NCBI RefSeq assembly: GCF_001553785.1
Contig: NZ_LOJP01000001.1
Coordinates: 2,346,069 to 2,410,068 of the forward strand
DNA length: 64,000 nt
Reading direction: 5' to 3'
DNA from: Actinoplanes sp. TFC3
GTDB taxonomy: Bacteria; Actinomycetota; Actinomycetes; Mycobacteriales; Micromonosporaceae
Below the pieces are notes generated by a model. The model searched no databases. It saw only the letters and a program-made list of their open reading frames with translations, and was not told the DNA's origin. Every line of letters starts with the position of its first letter. Position 1 is the first letter of the stretch. The translations under genes and the position numbers were made by a program. Positions 43,333-52,212 of this stretch are shown one piece after another.

Positions 43333-44682
43333 GATCTTCGCGCGCAGGCGGCTGCGGCCCCACCCGGCACCCGCCTGCCGTCGGTGCGCGAGCTCACCGC
43401 CCGGCACCAGGCGTCCCCGGTGACAGTGGCCGAGGCGATCCGGCGGCTGGTGGCCCAGGGCGTCGTCGAGACCCGGCCGGGTGCCGGCACGTTCGTCAGC
43501 GCCCGACCCGATCAGCGGCCGGCTCCGGATCTGTCCTGGCAGACCGTCGCGCTCGGTGCCCGCCCGGCTGGCGAGCTGGAACTGCAGGCATTGCTGGCCA
43601 CCCCGGCGGCGGGCGCGATCCCGCTCACCGGCGGCTACCTCGAACCCGGGCTCCAGCCGTCCGCCGCCCTCGGGGCTGCGCTGGCCCGCGCCGCCCGCCA
43701 GCCCGCAACGTGGCACCGGGGGCCTGTGGAGGGCCGGGCGGATCTGCGCGCCTGGTTCGCCCGCGAAGCCGGGGGCAGGCTGCGAGCCGACGACATGGTC
43801 ATCTGCCCCGGTGGCCAAGCCGCGCTGTCCTCAGCTCTGCGGGCCTTGACCAGCCCCGGCGACACCTTGCTGGTGGAATCACCGACCTACCTCGGTGCGC
43901 TCGCGGCGGCCCGCGCGGCCGGGCTGCAGGTGGTGCCGGTGCCCGCCGACGGCGACGGAGTGCGGCCGGATCACCTGGCGGCCGCGTTTGCTCGTACCGG
44001 TGCGCGGTTGTTCTACTGCCAGCCGTTGTTCGCCAACCCGCACGGGGCAACGCTGCCGGGCGAGCGCCGGGAGGAGGTTGCTGTGGTCGTACGGGATGCG
44101 GGGGCCTTCATGCTGGAAGACGACTATGCCCGGGACCTGGCGATCGATGGTGATGCGCCGGCTCCGCTGGCGGCCGAGGACCCCGACGGGCACGTGATCT
44201 ATCTGCGCTCGCTGACCAAATCCGCGGCGCCGGGGCTGCGGATAGCGGCCATCGGTGCCCGCGGCCCGGCCGGTGAGCGCCTGCGAACCGCGCGCCTGCT
44301 CGACGACCTGTACGTCTCCGGCCCGCTGCAGCAGGCCGCAGTGGAGTTTGTTACCGCGCCGGCCTGGCAGCGGCATCGGCGGGCGCTGCGGACTGCTCTG
44401 CGGGATCGGCGGGCGGCGTTGCTCACCGCGCTGCACCGCCATCTGCCGCAGGTCTCGATGGACATTCCGCGGGGCGGGCTGCATCTGTGGGCGCGGCTGC
44501 CCGAGGGCACTGACGATGTGGCGCTGGCGGGAGCCGCGGCGGCTGAGGGAGTGGTCGTTTTCCCCGGGCGACCCTGGTACGCCGCCGAGCCACCGGCACC
44601 GCATCTGCGCCTGACCTACGCCGCCGCACCACCGGAGCTGATGGACGAGGCCGTGCGGCGTCTGGCCCGAGCCTTCCCCTGA
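43297..44682 (+). CDS. MocR-type (GntR/aminotransferase) transcriptional regulator
   Basis: 461 aa. N-terminal GntR winged helix (GTRLPSVRELTARHQASPVTVAEAIRRLVAQGVVETRPGAGTFV), then a fold-type I aminotransferase domain. PLP contacts are seen in NPHGATLPGERR, LEDDYARDL and the lysine loop YLRSLTKSAAPGLRIA. MocR proteins sense PLP or amino-compound ligands. The ATG overlaps the ATG of the divergent EamA exporter by 2 bp, a typical regulator-target pair. No SD precedes the start, in line with a leaderless message. It ends 27 bp before the LacI gene. Confidence 0.9.
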   Translation: MNDGNAAGRVIQDLRAQAAAAPPGTRLPSVRELTARHQASPVTVAEAIRRLVAQGVVETRPGAGTFVSARPDQRPAPDLSWQTVALGARPAGELELQALLATPAAGAIPLTGGYLEPGLQPSAALGAALARAARQPATWHRGPVEGRADLRAWFAREAGGRLRADDMVICPGGQAALSSALRALTSPGDTLLVESPTYLGALAAARAAGLQVVPVPADGDGVRPDHLAAAFARTGARLFYCQPLFANPHGATLPGERREEVAVVVRDAGAFMLEDDYARDLAIDGDAPAPLAAEDPDGHVIYLRSLTKSAAPGLRIAAIGARGPAGERLRTARLLDDLYVSGPLQQAAVEFVTAPAWQRHRRALRTALRDRRAALLTALHRHLPQVSMDIPRGGLHLWARLPEGTDDVALAGAAAAEGVVVFPGRPWYAAEPPAPHLRLTYAAAPPELMDEAVRRLARAFP

Positions 44683-44709
44683 TCCATCGACGGTCTTACC
44701 ATTCAGGGC

Positions 44710-45789
44710 GTGGGCCGCCCGACCATCTATGACGTGGCACGCGAGGCGGGAGTCGCCGCTTCGACGGTGTCGCGGGCCTATGCGCGGCCGGGCCGGGTGC
44801 ACGCGGACACCGCCCAGCGCATCTTCGCGGCGGCGCAGCGGCTCGGCTACCGCTCGGTGGTCGGCCCGCAACGCCCCGGCGGGGTGCCGCAGCACGCGAT
44901 CGCCCTGGTGATAGCCGACGTCACCAACCCGTTCTACGGCGACATCATCAAGGGCGCGTACGAAGCCGCCCGCGAGGCCGGATACCAGCTGATCCTGTCG
45001 CACACCAACGAATCGCCCACCGTGGAACGCGAGGCCATCGAACACGAGCTGGCCCAGGTGGACGGCGTGGTGATCGCGAGCTCCCGGATGAGCGACTCGG
45101 GCCTGCGCATGGTGGCCAAGCAGAAAGCGGTAGTCCTGCTCAACCGCAGCCTGCCCGAGGCCAGTTGCGTGCTCAACGACGCCGAGCGGGGCATCCGGCA
45201 GGCGGCGCAGCACCTGGCCACGCTCGGGCACCATCGCATCATCTACGTGGCCGGGCCCGAGGCGAGCTGGTCCGACGGGGTGCGCTGGCGGGCCCTGCGG
45301 CAGGTGGCGGCCGACCTGCGGCTGGAGGCGCGCCGGATCGGCCCGTACGAGCCCACCGTGCTGGCCGGGCGCAGCGCTGCCCTGCGCGTTGCCGAGCTCG
45401 GTCCCACCGCGGTGCAGGCCTACAACGACCAGCTCGCCATCGGGGTGATGAAAGGTCTGCGCCAGCTCGGCATCGGCATCCCGGAACAGGTGAGCGTCGT
45501 CGGGTTCGACAACATCATGGTTGACGAGCTGGTCGAGCCGGCGCTGACCACGATCGCCTCGCCGTTGTACCGCATGGGTTTCACCGGTGTGCGCAACTGC
45601 ATCGCGGTGGCCCAGGGGGCCCGTCCCAGCGGCCGTCCCCTGGTGCTGCCGGTGCGGCTGGTGGTGCGTCAGTCCACCACCCGCCGCTCGCCCAGAGTCC
45701 GCTGCGCCCAGGAGAACGACATGCGGTGCGATTCGCGTTTCGATGCCACGCTCGGCTCGTCCACCTCGATCATGAAATCGCCGTCGTAG
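44710..45789 (+). CDS. LacI-family transcriptional regulator
   Basis: 359 aa from a GTG. Helix-turn-helix and hinge: TIYDVAREAGVAASTVSRAYARPGRVHADTAQRIFAAAQRLGY. The periplasmic-binding-like core shows ALVIADVTNPFYGDIIKGAYEAAREAGY, VQAYNDQLAIGVMKGLRQLGIGIPEQVSVVGFDNI and the usual LVVRQST end near residue 325. About 35 extra residues follow, because the frame runs on until 45789 and overlaps the convergent isomerase gene by 121 bp; this tail is probably not ancestral. It faces the sugar ABC transporter/catabolic operon and is its likely repressor. Inducer unknown. Confidence 0.9.
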   Translation: MGRPTIYDVAREAGVAASTVSRAYARPGRVHADTAQRIFAAAQRLGYRSVVGPQRPGGVPQHAIALVIADVTNPFYGDIIKGAYEAAREAGYQLILSHTNESPTVEREAIEHELAQVDGVVIASSRMSDSGLRMVAKQKAVVLLNRSLPEASCVLNDAERGIRQAAQHLATLGHHRIIYVAGPEASWSDGVRWRALRQVAADLRLEARRIGPYEPTVLAGRSAALRVAELGPTAVQAYNDQLAIGVMKGLRQLGIGIPEQVSVVGFDNIMVDELVEPALTTIASPLYRMGFTGVRNCIAVAQGARPSGRPLVLPVRLVVRQSTTRRSPRVRCAQENDMRCDSRFDATLGSSTSIMKSPS

Positions 45790-46535
45790 TCCGGCGGGAT
45801 CGCGGCGAGCACGGCGTCGAAGTCGACAACACCCAGCTCCGGTTCCGCCCACAGCCGCTTGGTCGCGGTGCTCTGCTGGTAGGTCAGACCCGGCCGGTCG
45901 AGCAGATCGGCGAAGCAGTCCTTGAGGTGGATGCCGCCGAGCCGGTCGGCGTAGCGGCCGATGAACCCGCCCGGCTCGATCCCGGCCCAGCGCAGATGCC
46001 CGGTGTCCGGCCCGAACCCGATCACGCCGGGGCCCAGCGCGTCGAGAAGCCGGGTGATCTCGTGCTCGGTTTCGAAGACTCCGCCGACGTGTGAGTGATG
46101 CAGCGGGCGCAGTCCCTCTGTGGACAGCACGCGGCACACCTCGCCGCACATGTCGATGGCCCGGTCCAGTCGCCCGGCGTCGAATCCGGCGCCGATCGCC
46201 GGTGCGGCCAGGCGGTGCGGCAATGCCATGGAGGAGACCATCGTACGATCAAGGCCCAGCTCACCTTGAACGCCCGCGAACCGCTTGGCCCGCTCCACCT
46301 CGGCACCCAGCTCCACCGTCTCGTCGAACGGCGAGCTGAACAGGCTCAGCGCTGGGCGCAACCCGTACCCGCCGATCCATTCGCGATACTGCGCGGCGCT
46401 CATGTCCTCGGGCACGTCCGCCTTCACCGCCGCGAAGCCGATGTCCTGGAAGTCGCGGAACGCCTCCTCGAACACCGCCCGCGTCTTGCCGGCCGTGGCC
46501 CAGTACGGAATCGGGTTCGCCGCGATCCGGCTCAT
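45669..46535 (-). CDS. Sugar phosphate isomerase/epimerase-like TIM barrel protein
   Basis: 288 aa. AP-endonuclease-2/xylose-isomerase-like fold: NPIPYWATAGKTRAVFEEAFRDFQDIGFAAVKADVPED, LRPLHHSHVGGVFETEHEITRLLDALG, GFGPDTGHLRWAGIEPGGFIGRY, and metal-site Glu in DFMIEVDEPS. Similar to IolE-like inosose dehydratases and 2-keto-sugar epimerases. Last gene of the minus-strand carbohydrate operon, overlapping the dehydrogenase stop by 4 bp. Confidence 0.87.
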   Translation of the reverse strand: MSRIAANPIPYWATAGKTRAVFEEAFRDFQDIGFAAVKADVPEDMSAAQYREWIGGYGLRPALSLFSSPFDETVELGAEVERAKRFAGVQGELGLDRTMVSSMALPHRLAAPAIGAGFDAGRLDRAIDMCGEVCRVLSTEGLRPLHHSHVGGVFETEHEITRLLDALGPGVIGFGPDTGHLRWAGIEPGGFIGRYADRLGGIHLKDCFADLLDRPGLTYQQSTATKRLWAEPELGVVDFDAVLAAIPPDYDGDFMIEVDEPSVASKRESHRMSFSWAQRTLGERRVVD

Positions 46536-47587
46536 GACAGCGTCACCGGCCGTCCCGTGCGCGCCGACTCGTAGGCCCCGGTAATGACGCCGACCGACTG
46601 CCTGTTGGTTTCCAGGTCCACCCGCAGCTTCTCGGTGCCGGCCAATGCCCCCAGAAAGTTGAGGTACTGTCGCCGATGCGCGTCGGACAGTTGCCCCGGA
46701 TTGCTGCTCGCCGTGGCGTCACTGGCCTGGGCAACGCTGCGGGTGCCGCCCATCAGCATCTCCTGCGGGTCAGCGCCGGCCGGGGTGGTGTGCAGGAACG
46801 CCAGCTCGTCGTTGTCGATGACCGCCGAGCCGCGATCGCCGTGCACCTGCAGCCGGGCGCTCAGACCCGGGTACGCCGAGGTGGTCGCGTGCAGCACTCC
46901 CAGCGCCCCGGAAACAAAGCGCACCACCGCGGCAGCCACGTCCTCGACCTCGATCCGTTGGTGCGCCAGCGTTGCGGTGTAGGCGAACACCTCCACCGGC
47001 CGGCCGAGCGCGGCGACCAGCAGGTCAACGGTGTGCACCCCTTGATTCATCAACGCCCCGCCGCCGTCGAGCTCCCACGTACCACGCCAGTCACCGGAGT
47101 CGTAGTAGCTCTGCCCGCGCCACCAGTCGATCGCCGCGATGCCCGAGGTCAACCGGCCCAGCTCGCCGCGCTCGATGGCCGCCAGCACCCGTTCGGTAGC
47201 CGGATCGAAGCGGTGCTGCGAGATCACCGTGACAAGGGTTCCGGCTTGGCGTTGCGCCACGATCATCTCATCGGTACGGCCAACGCTGACCTCCGCCGGC
47301 TTCTCCACGATCACGTGCTTGCCGGCCGCGAGGGCTTCGATGCTCACCTGCCCGTGCCGCCCGGTCGGGGTGCACACCACCACAACGTCGACGTTTTCGG
47401 CGCGCAGGGCTTCGGTCAGCGACGGGTACGCCCGCCCGCCTCGCTCCGCGGCCAGCCGCTCGGCGCGTTCGATCTCGGGGTCGGCGACCGCGACCAGGTG
47501 CAGCCGGTCGCGCAGCTGGCTCAGGACCAGCCCGTGGTGGCGGCCGATGACCCCGGCTCCGACCAGAGCGACGGTAGGAAGGCTCAC
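46532..47587 (-). CDS. Gfo/Idh/MocA-family oxidoreductase
   Basis: 351 aa from a GTG overlapping the upstream isomerase stop by 4 bp. NAD(P)-binding motif VALVGAGVIGRHHGLVLSQL, the EKP motif (AAGKHVIVEKPAEVS), and a substrate domain with DWRGTWELDGGGALMNQGVHTVDLLVAALG. Oxidises a sugar or cyclitol hydroxyl. Paired with two TIM-barrel isomerases it resembles inositol-type or keto-sugar catabolism; no specific pathway can be named. Confidence 0.9.
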   Translation of the reverse strand: MSLPTVALVGAGVIGRHHGLVLSQLRDRLHLVAVADPEIERAERLAAERGGRAYPSLTEALRAENVDVVVVCTPTGRHGQVSIEALAAGKHVIVEKPAEVSVGRTDEMIVAQRQAGTLVTVISQHRFDPATERVLAAIERGELGRLTSGIAAIDWWRGQSYYDSGDWRGTWELDGGGALMNQGVHTVDLLVAALGRPVEVFAYTATLAHQRIEVEDVAAAVVRFVSGALGVLHATTSAYPGLSARLQVHGDRGSAVIDNDELAFLHTTPAGADPQEMLMGGTRSVAQASDATASSNPGQLSDAHRRQYLNFLGALAGTEKLRVDLETNRQSVGVITGAYESARTGRPVTLS

Positions 47588-48411
47588 GCGTACTCGATCC
47601 CCTCGGTTTTCAGCAGGTCGGTGAACGCCCGCCAAGCGGTGCGGAACAACTCGGGTCCGGAGAAGCCGCCGGTGGTGTGCCCGAGCGCCAAGTGGGGTTC
47701 GAGGGAGAAGAAGCCGTCGAACCCGTCGTGGCGCAACGCCCGCACGGTGGCGGCGACCTCGGCGTCTCCCTGCCCGGCCGGAACCACCGTGCCGGTGCCT
47801 GCCAGCGCATCCTTGATCTGGATGTATTCGATGTGCGGGCGTAGCATCGCGTAGCCGTCGGTGTAGGGCCGCACGCCGACCTGCACGAAGTTCGCCGGGT
47901 CCCAGGCCAGCCGCAGATAGGGCGAACCCACCGAGCGGATCAGGTCGAGGCAGCGGGCGGGCACGTCGCCGTAGATGTCCTTCTCGTTCTCGTGCACCAG
48001 GATCAGGTCGGCGTCCTCGGCCACCCGGACCAGGGCGCGCATCCGGTCGATCACCTCGTCGCGATGCGCGGCCGGGTCGGTGCCGGGGCGCCGGAAGAAC
48101 GAGAAGATCCTGATGTACGGGGCTTCGAGCCGGTGCGCCACCTCGGCGGCGTGCTTCATCCGCTCGAGATGCGGGGCGAACGCGTCGCCGATGAAGATCT
48201 TGCCGATGGGGGAGCCGATGCTGGAAACCTTGAGGCCGTACGAGAAAAGGGTTTTCTGCATGGTGGTCAGCTGGGCGGGGGACAGGTCGAGGATGTTGAC
48301 GTCCCAGGCGCTGCGCACCTCGACGTGGGTCAGCCCGAGGCTGACGGCGACCTCGCACTGCTCGTTGAGATCGGGGGAGATCTCGTCGGCAAACCCGGAC
48401 AGAGTCCACAT
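47584..48411 (-). CDS. Sugar phosphate isomerase/epimerase-like TIM barrel protein
   Basis: 275 aa. Marks: TLSGFADEISPDLNEQCEVAVSLGLTHVEVRSAWD, APYIRIFSFFRRPGTDPAAHRDEV, LVHENEKDIYGD, LAWDPANFVQVGVRPYTDGYAMLRPHIEYIQIKDA, and FSLEPHLALG. The Glu/Asp/His/Glu metal set of the family is visible. A second, only distantly related isomerase in the same operon. It follows the 46-codon dehydrogenase remnant by 11 bp. Confidence 0.87.
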   Translation of the reverse strand: MWTLSGFADEISPDLNEQCEVAVSLGLTHVEVRSAWDVNILDLSPAQLTTMQKTLFSYGLKVSSIGSPIGKIFIGDAFAPHLERMKHAAEVAHRLEAPYIRIFSFFRRPGTDPAAHRDEVIDRMRALVRVAEDADLILVHENEKDIYGDVPARCLDLIRSVGSPYLRLAWDPANFVQVGVRPYTDGYAMLRPHIEYIQIKDALAGTGTVVPAGQGDAEVAATVRALRHDGFDGFFSLEPHLALGHTTGGFSGPELFRTAWRAFTDLLKTEGIEYA

Positions 48412-48422
48412 CGCGGCGCCTC

Positions 48423-48563
48423 TCAGTGCTCTCGGTGAATCGCGTTGACCAGGTACAGGCAGCGCATCGCCTCGCTCAAGCCGGCGGCGAACGGCTCGGC
48501 AGCGGCCACCGCGCGGTAGAAGCCGGCGATGAGCAGCTCGTGCGAGACCGCGACCCGCGTCAT
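48423..48563 (-). pseudogene. 46-codon remnant resembling the C-terminus of a Gfo/Idh/MocA dehydrogenase
   Basis: The ATG overlaps the stop of the ABC permease (ATGA), so it is probably translated. The peptide (TRVAVSHELLIAGFYRAVAAAEPFAAG, then LSEAMRCLYLVNAIHREH) looks like the end of a Gfo/Idh protein, where a segment of this type closes the substrate domain. The NAD-binding domain and most of the protein are missing. Either a deletion product kept in the operon or a very small protein of its own. Confidence 0.5.
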
Positions 48564-49417
48564 TTGACGCCCCCGGCGGTCAGGCCGCCGACCAGGTAGC
48601 GCTGGAAGAGCAGGTACAGCAGGACGACCGGGGCTGCGCAGATCAGCGCGGCGGCCATCATCTGCGAGTACACCGGCAGAGCGCCACCCTCTTGCGCGGT
48701 CCCGAAAACCTGCAGGGCGACGGCGGCGGTGCGGGTTTCGGGGCGGGTCAGCACCGAGGCGAACAACACGTCGTTCCAGCCGAGCAGGAAGGCGAAGATC
48801 CCGGCGACCACGATGGCTGGCAGGCTGAGCGGGATCACGATGCGCCACAAGATGACCGTTGTGCTCGCGCCCTCGGTGCGCGCTGCTTCCTCCAGTTCGC
48901 GAGGCAGGCTGCGCAGATAGGTGACCATCACCCAGGTGGAGAACGGCAATGCAAACGTCAGATAGGCGAGGAAAAGGCCCCAGCGGGTGCCGATGACGGT
49001 CAGTCCGAGATAGGTGCCGGCCGAGGAGAACAGCACGAACACCGGCAACAACATCAGCGTGCCGGGGATGCTTTGCAACCCGACGAGCCCGCGCAGAATG
49101 CTTACCCGGCCCAGGAACGAGAAGCGGACGAGGACGTACGCCGAACTGGTGCCCAGCAGCGCCGAGGCCATCGCGGTGACGCCGCAGACGATCAGGCTGT
49201 TGACGATGCCGGTGGACAGCTCGGCCGTCGTCCAGATCCGGGTGTAGCTGTCCAGCGTCAGGGTGCCCGGCCAGAACTCGCCGGAGGCCACCCCGACGTC
49301 GCTGTTCAGCGAGGCCAGCACGATGTAGAGGACCGGGGTCAGCACCAGCGCACACAGCAGCACGGTCACGATGACCAGCAGCGGGCGGGGGAGCAGCCGC
49401 GTGACGTCGGCCTTCAT
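48560..49417 (-). CDS. Carbohydrate ABC transporter permease (MalG type)
   Basis: 285 aa, six membrane helices. The EAA loop is EEAARTEGASTTVILWRIVIPLSLPAI, and the MalG-type start LVIVTVLLCALVLTPVLYIVLASL is present. Forms the membrane channel with the permease encoded just upstream (4-bp overlap). No ATPase gene is in the operon; such importers in actinomycetes use a shared MsiK-type ATPase encoded elsewhere. Confidence 0.92.
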   Translation of the reverse strand: MKADVTRLLPRPLLVIVTVLLCALVLTPVLYIVLASLNSDVGVASGEFWPGTLTLDSYTRIWTTAELSTGIVNSLIVCGVTAMASALLGTSSAYVLVRFSFLGRVSILRGLVGLQSIPGTLMLLPVFVLFSSAGTYLGLTVIGTRWGLFLAYLTFALPFSTWVMVTYLRSLPRELEEAARTEGASTTVILWRIVIPLSLPAIVVAGIFAFLLGWNDVLFASVLTRPETRTAAVALQVFGTAQEGGALPVYSQMMAAALICAAPVVLLYLLFQRYLVGGLTAGGVK

Positions 49418-50349
49418 CGGCGCGCCTCCTGCTCGTGGACGTCGAGGCGGACCGCGCGCAGGTAGACGAACAGCGGGATCGCGATGATGATCATCGACAC
49501 CACGGCCATGGCGGCGCTGAGCCCGAAGCGCAGGCTCTGGAAGCTGGTGACGTAGACCAGCATCGGCATCACGGTGACGTCTTCGGGCGCCGGCGCGCCG
49601 AACAGCACGAACGGCAGCGTGAAGTTGTTGATGTGGTTGAGCGTGGCGAGCAGGCACGCCAGCAGCACCGGGCCGCGCAGGTACGGCAGCACCACCCGGG
49701 TCAGCTTGGGCCACCAGGTCGCGCCGTCCACCGCCGACGCCTCGTACACCTCCGATTCCACCGACTGCAACGCGGCCAGCGCCATCAGGTAGATGAACGG
49801 CCACGCCGCCCACACCTCCACCAGCACCAGCGCCCAGTACGACCGGGGCCCGCTGAGCCACAGCCCGCCGAGCCCGCCCAGCCAGGCGTTGACCACGCCG
49901 TCGGGCTGCAACATGGTGCGCCACACCGTTGCGACGACGAAGGACGGCAGGACGTACGGGATGAGAAAGATCGCCCGCACCACAGCCCGGCCGCGGTAGG
50001 CGTTCTGGGTCACCAGCGCCGCGGCGACGCCGATCGGCACCGTGATCGCCGTCGCCAGCACCGCGAACGACACGCTCACCCAGATGGAGTGCAGCAGCGC
50101 CGTGTCCAACGATTCGGCATAGTTGCCCAGCCCGAGGAACGGCGCCTCGACCCAGCGCCGCAGCGTGTACTGGTCCAGGTCGATCAGCGAGATCCACACG
50201 GCCAGCCCAAGCGGTACGGCGACCACGACCACCAGCAGCACCCCACCCGGGGCGAGCAACCACAGCGGGCGCTGCCGCCGGGTCACCCCGCGCCGGTGCG
50301 GCTCAGCCACCGCCTGCTGCTGCGGTCGCCGCTGCAGGATCGTCATCAC
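49414..50349 (-). CDS. Carbohydrate ABC transporter permease (MalF type)
   Basis: 311 aa, six membrane helices, with the EAA loop EVYEASAVDGATWWPKLTRVVLPYLRGPV and the family start LLAPGGVLLVVVVAVPLGLAVWISL. Overlaps the binding-protein stop by 4 bp and the second permease by 4 bp. Works with that permease and the lipoprotein-type binding protein to import a carbohydrate. Confidence 0.92.
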   Translation of the reverse strand: MMTILQRRPQQQAVAEPHRRGVTRRQRPLWLLAPGGVLLVVVVAVPLGLAVWISLIDLDQYTLRRWVEAPFLGLGNYAESLDTALLHSIWVSVSFAVLATAITVPIGVAAALVTQNAYRGRAVVRAIFLIPYVLPSFVVATVWRTMLQPDGVVNAWLGGLGGLWLSGPRSYWALVLVEVWAAWPFIYLMALAALQSVESEVYEASAVDGATWWPKLTRVVLPYLRGPVLLACLLATLNHINNFTLPFVLFGAPAPEDVTVMPMLVYVTSFQSLRFGLSAAMAVVSMIIIAIPLFVYLRAVRLDVHEQEARR

Positions 50350-51680
50350 TTGACCCGGTCAAGCGCGGACTGCGCGGACTTCTGCGCGTCCGCCAACCGG
50401 CCATCGATCTGCGCGCCGGTGATCGAGCCCTTCGCCAGCTCGGGGATGGACTGCACGACGGCGTTGGTGAGCGCCAGTTGCACGTCGGCCCACGCACCCG
50501 AGAACGGGGTCGCCTTCGACTTCAGTTGCGCCTCGACAACCACCTTGAGGTTCGGGTCGGACTGCAAGCTCTGCGCCGCAGCCGCGTTCGAGGGCAGCTG
50601 ACCGAGCTGGCGGTAGATCTCCAGCTGGGCCGGCTGGTCGGTGATCAGCTTGACGAACTGGAACGCCAGCTCCTTGGCCTTGGAATAGCCGGCGATCAAC
50701 AGGTTGTCGCCGGACAGGATGCTGGCCGCCTCGACCCCGTTCGCCGGGCGGGCCGCGGCACCCGGCGGCACCGTGGGCAGCAGCGCGAACCGCCATTTAC
50801 CCTTGACCGCCCCGGCGTCCAGCGCCTTGGCCGCCAACGCCGAGGTGAGCGCCATGTACCCGGTCCTGCCCTCGGCGAACGCGGCGATCGCCTGCGAGTT
50901 GGTCCAGCCCACCGCCGCCGGGTCAACCACCTTGTCCGTGGTCAGCCAGCCGAAGTAGGTCTCGTACGCCTTGCGTACCACCGGATCCTGCAGCCGTGCG
51001 GTCCTGCCGTCGACGATCGGGTTGCCCGCCTGCACCGACATGCCCCAGATGAACTTCCACGGGTCGTAGTTGTCCTTGTACGCCACCGCGAGCCCATGCT
51101 GGTCGCCGTTCGTCAGCTTCTTGGCCTGCTCGGTGAGCTCGTCCCAGGTGGTCGCCGGGTGCTGGATCCCGGCCGCGGACAGCAGCTCGGTGTTGTAGGC
51201 CATCACGAACGGCCGGCCCACCCATGGAATGCCGATCCGGTGCTGCTCGTCGGGCCCGGAGATGCCCAGCGTCGACGCGATGAACTTGTCCTTGCCGCCG
51301 ATCTTCTGCCACTCCTGGTCGCCGAGCGTCACAAACGCCTTCGTCGCGTAGGCGGTGGGCGTGAACGTGGTGCCGACCGCGTACACATCCGGGCCACTGC
51401 CCGCCACCACCGAGGTCTGAATCTTGGTCAGCTCGTCGTTCGCCGACGCGAAGGTCTCCCACTTGACCTGCGCGCCGGTCTGGGCCTTGAACTGCTCGGC
51501 GATCGACTTCTGCCAGGCCTGCTGCTCCTGCGGATACTGCGTGTTGGCCCCGATGAGCACGTTCAGCGTCTTACCCGACCCGCCGCTGCCGCCGTCCCCG
51601 CCGCCGCACGCCGCCACCGCGGCCACCAGGCCCGTCACCACGGCCAGCGCCAGCGCCAGCCGCATCCGTCCGGAACGCAT
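50346..51680 (-). CDS. Extracellular solute-binding lipoprotein of a sugar ABC importer (family 1)
   Basis: 444 aa from the ATG after GGAAGGGG. Lipobox VAAC (Cys25) followed by a Gly/Ser spacer. The mature protein has the family-1 pattern KSIAEQFKAQTGAQVKWETFASANDELTKIQTSVVAGSGPDVYAV, VMAYNTELLSAAGIQHPATTWDELTEQA, GRTGYMAL and AKELAFQFVKLITDQPAQ. It is first in the operon; the promoter lies in 51681-51787, where I see no clear LacI-type palindrome. Confidence 0.93.
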   Translation of the reverse strand: MRSGRMRLALALAVVTGLVAAVAACGGGDGGSGGSGKTLNVLIGANTQYPQEQQAWQKSIAEQFKAQTGAQVKWETFASANDELTKIQTSVVAGSGPDVYAVGTTFTPTAYATKAFVTLGDQEWQKIGGKDKFIASTLGISGPDEQHRIGIPWVGRPFVMAYNTELLSAAGIQHPATTWDELTEQAKKLTNGDQHGLAVAYKDNYDPWKFIWGMSVQAGNPIVDGRTARLQDPVVRKAYETYFGWLTTDKVVDPAAVGWTNSQAIAAFAEGRTGYMALTSALAAKALDAGAVKGKWRFALLPTVPPGAAARPANGVEAASILSGDNLLIAGYSKAKELAFQFVKLITDQPAQLEIYRQLGQLPSNAAAAQSLQSDPNLKVVVEAQLKSKATPFSGAWADVQLALTNAVVQSIPELAKGSITGAQIDGRLADAQKSAQSALDRVK

Positions 51681-51787
51681 GAGGACCCCTTCCGCTGCCC
51701 AGTGACGCGCATCAATGCTTAGAAATGGTTGTCCTGGGTGCGGCGGCACGCAACGAGTTGCCATTTGTTGCCGCGCGGGAGAAACGG

Positions 51788-52105
51788 TTACTGCAGCCGG
51801 GTGTTCACCTTCGCGGCCACGCGCGCCAGCACCTCCTGCGGGTCGAAGCCCAGGCTGGCCGCCGCAACCAGGGCGCTGAACGCGACGTCACCGAGTTCGT
51901 CGGCCACGTCCTGCGGCGTGTGGGTGACGCCCTTGCGGGGGTTCTGCCCAGTCACCCCGACCCACGCGGCGGCTGCCTCACCGGCTTCCTCGACGATTTT
52001 GAGGATGCGCAGCGTCTGTTCCTGGGCCGAGCAGCCGTTCTGCTCGTCCAGCCAGCGCCGGGCGAGTGCCACGGCCGTCCACATGTCATCGCCCATGGCA
52101 GTCAT
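51788..52105 (-). CDS. MazG-like nucleotide pyrophosphohydrolase
   Basis: 105 aa. The all-alpha NTP pyrophosphatase metal motif is present as ILKIVEEAGEAAAAW and, further on, ADELGDVAFSALVAA (E-x2-E ... E-x2-D). Single-domain MazG-like enzymes clear non-canonical or excess NTPs. The start may also be the ATG nine bases downstream (MGDDMWTAV); neither has a good ribosome site. Divergent from the vanX-like gene, 107 bp apart. Confidence 0.85.
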   Translation of the reverse strand: MTAMGDDMWTAVALARRWLDEQNGCSAQEQTLRILKIVEEAGEAAAAWVGVTGQNPRKGVTHTPQDVADELGDVAFSALVAAASLGFDPQEVLARVAAKVNTRLQ

Positions 52106-52212
52106 TGTGCGGGCGGGGCAGGGCCGGTGACGCGCCGGGCCGGTACCCTGGGACCGGACCCCGGTACCTGCGGCCGAGGCGGTGGCACCCGCGCCGCCAC
52201 GACCTTGGGGGC

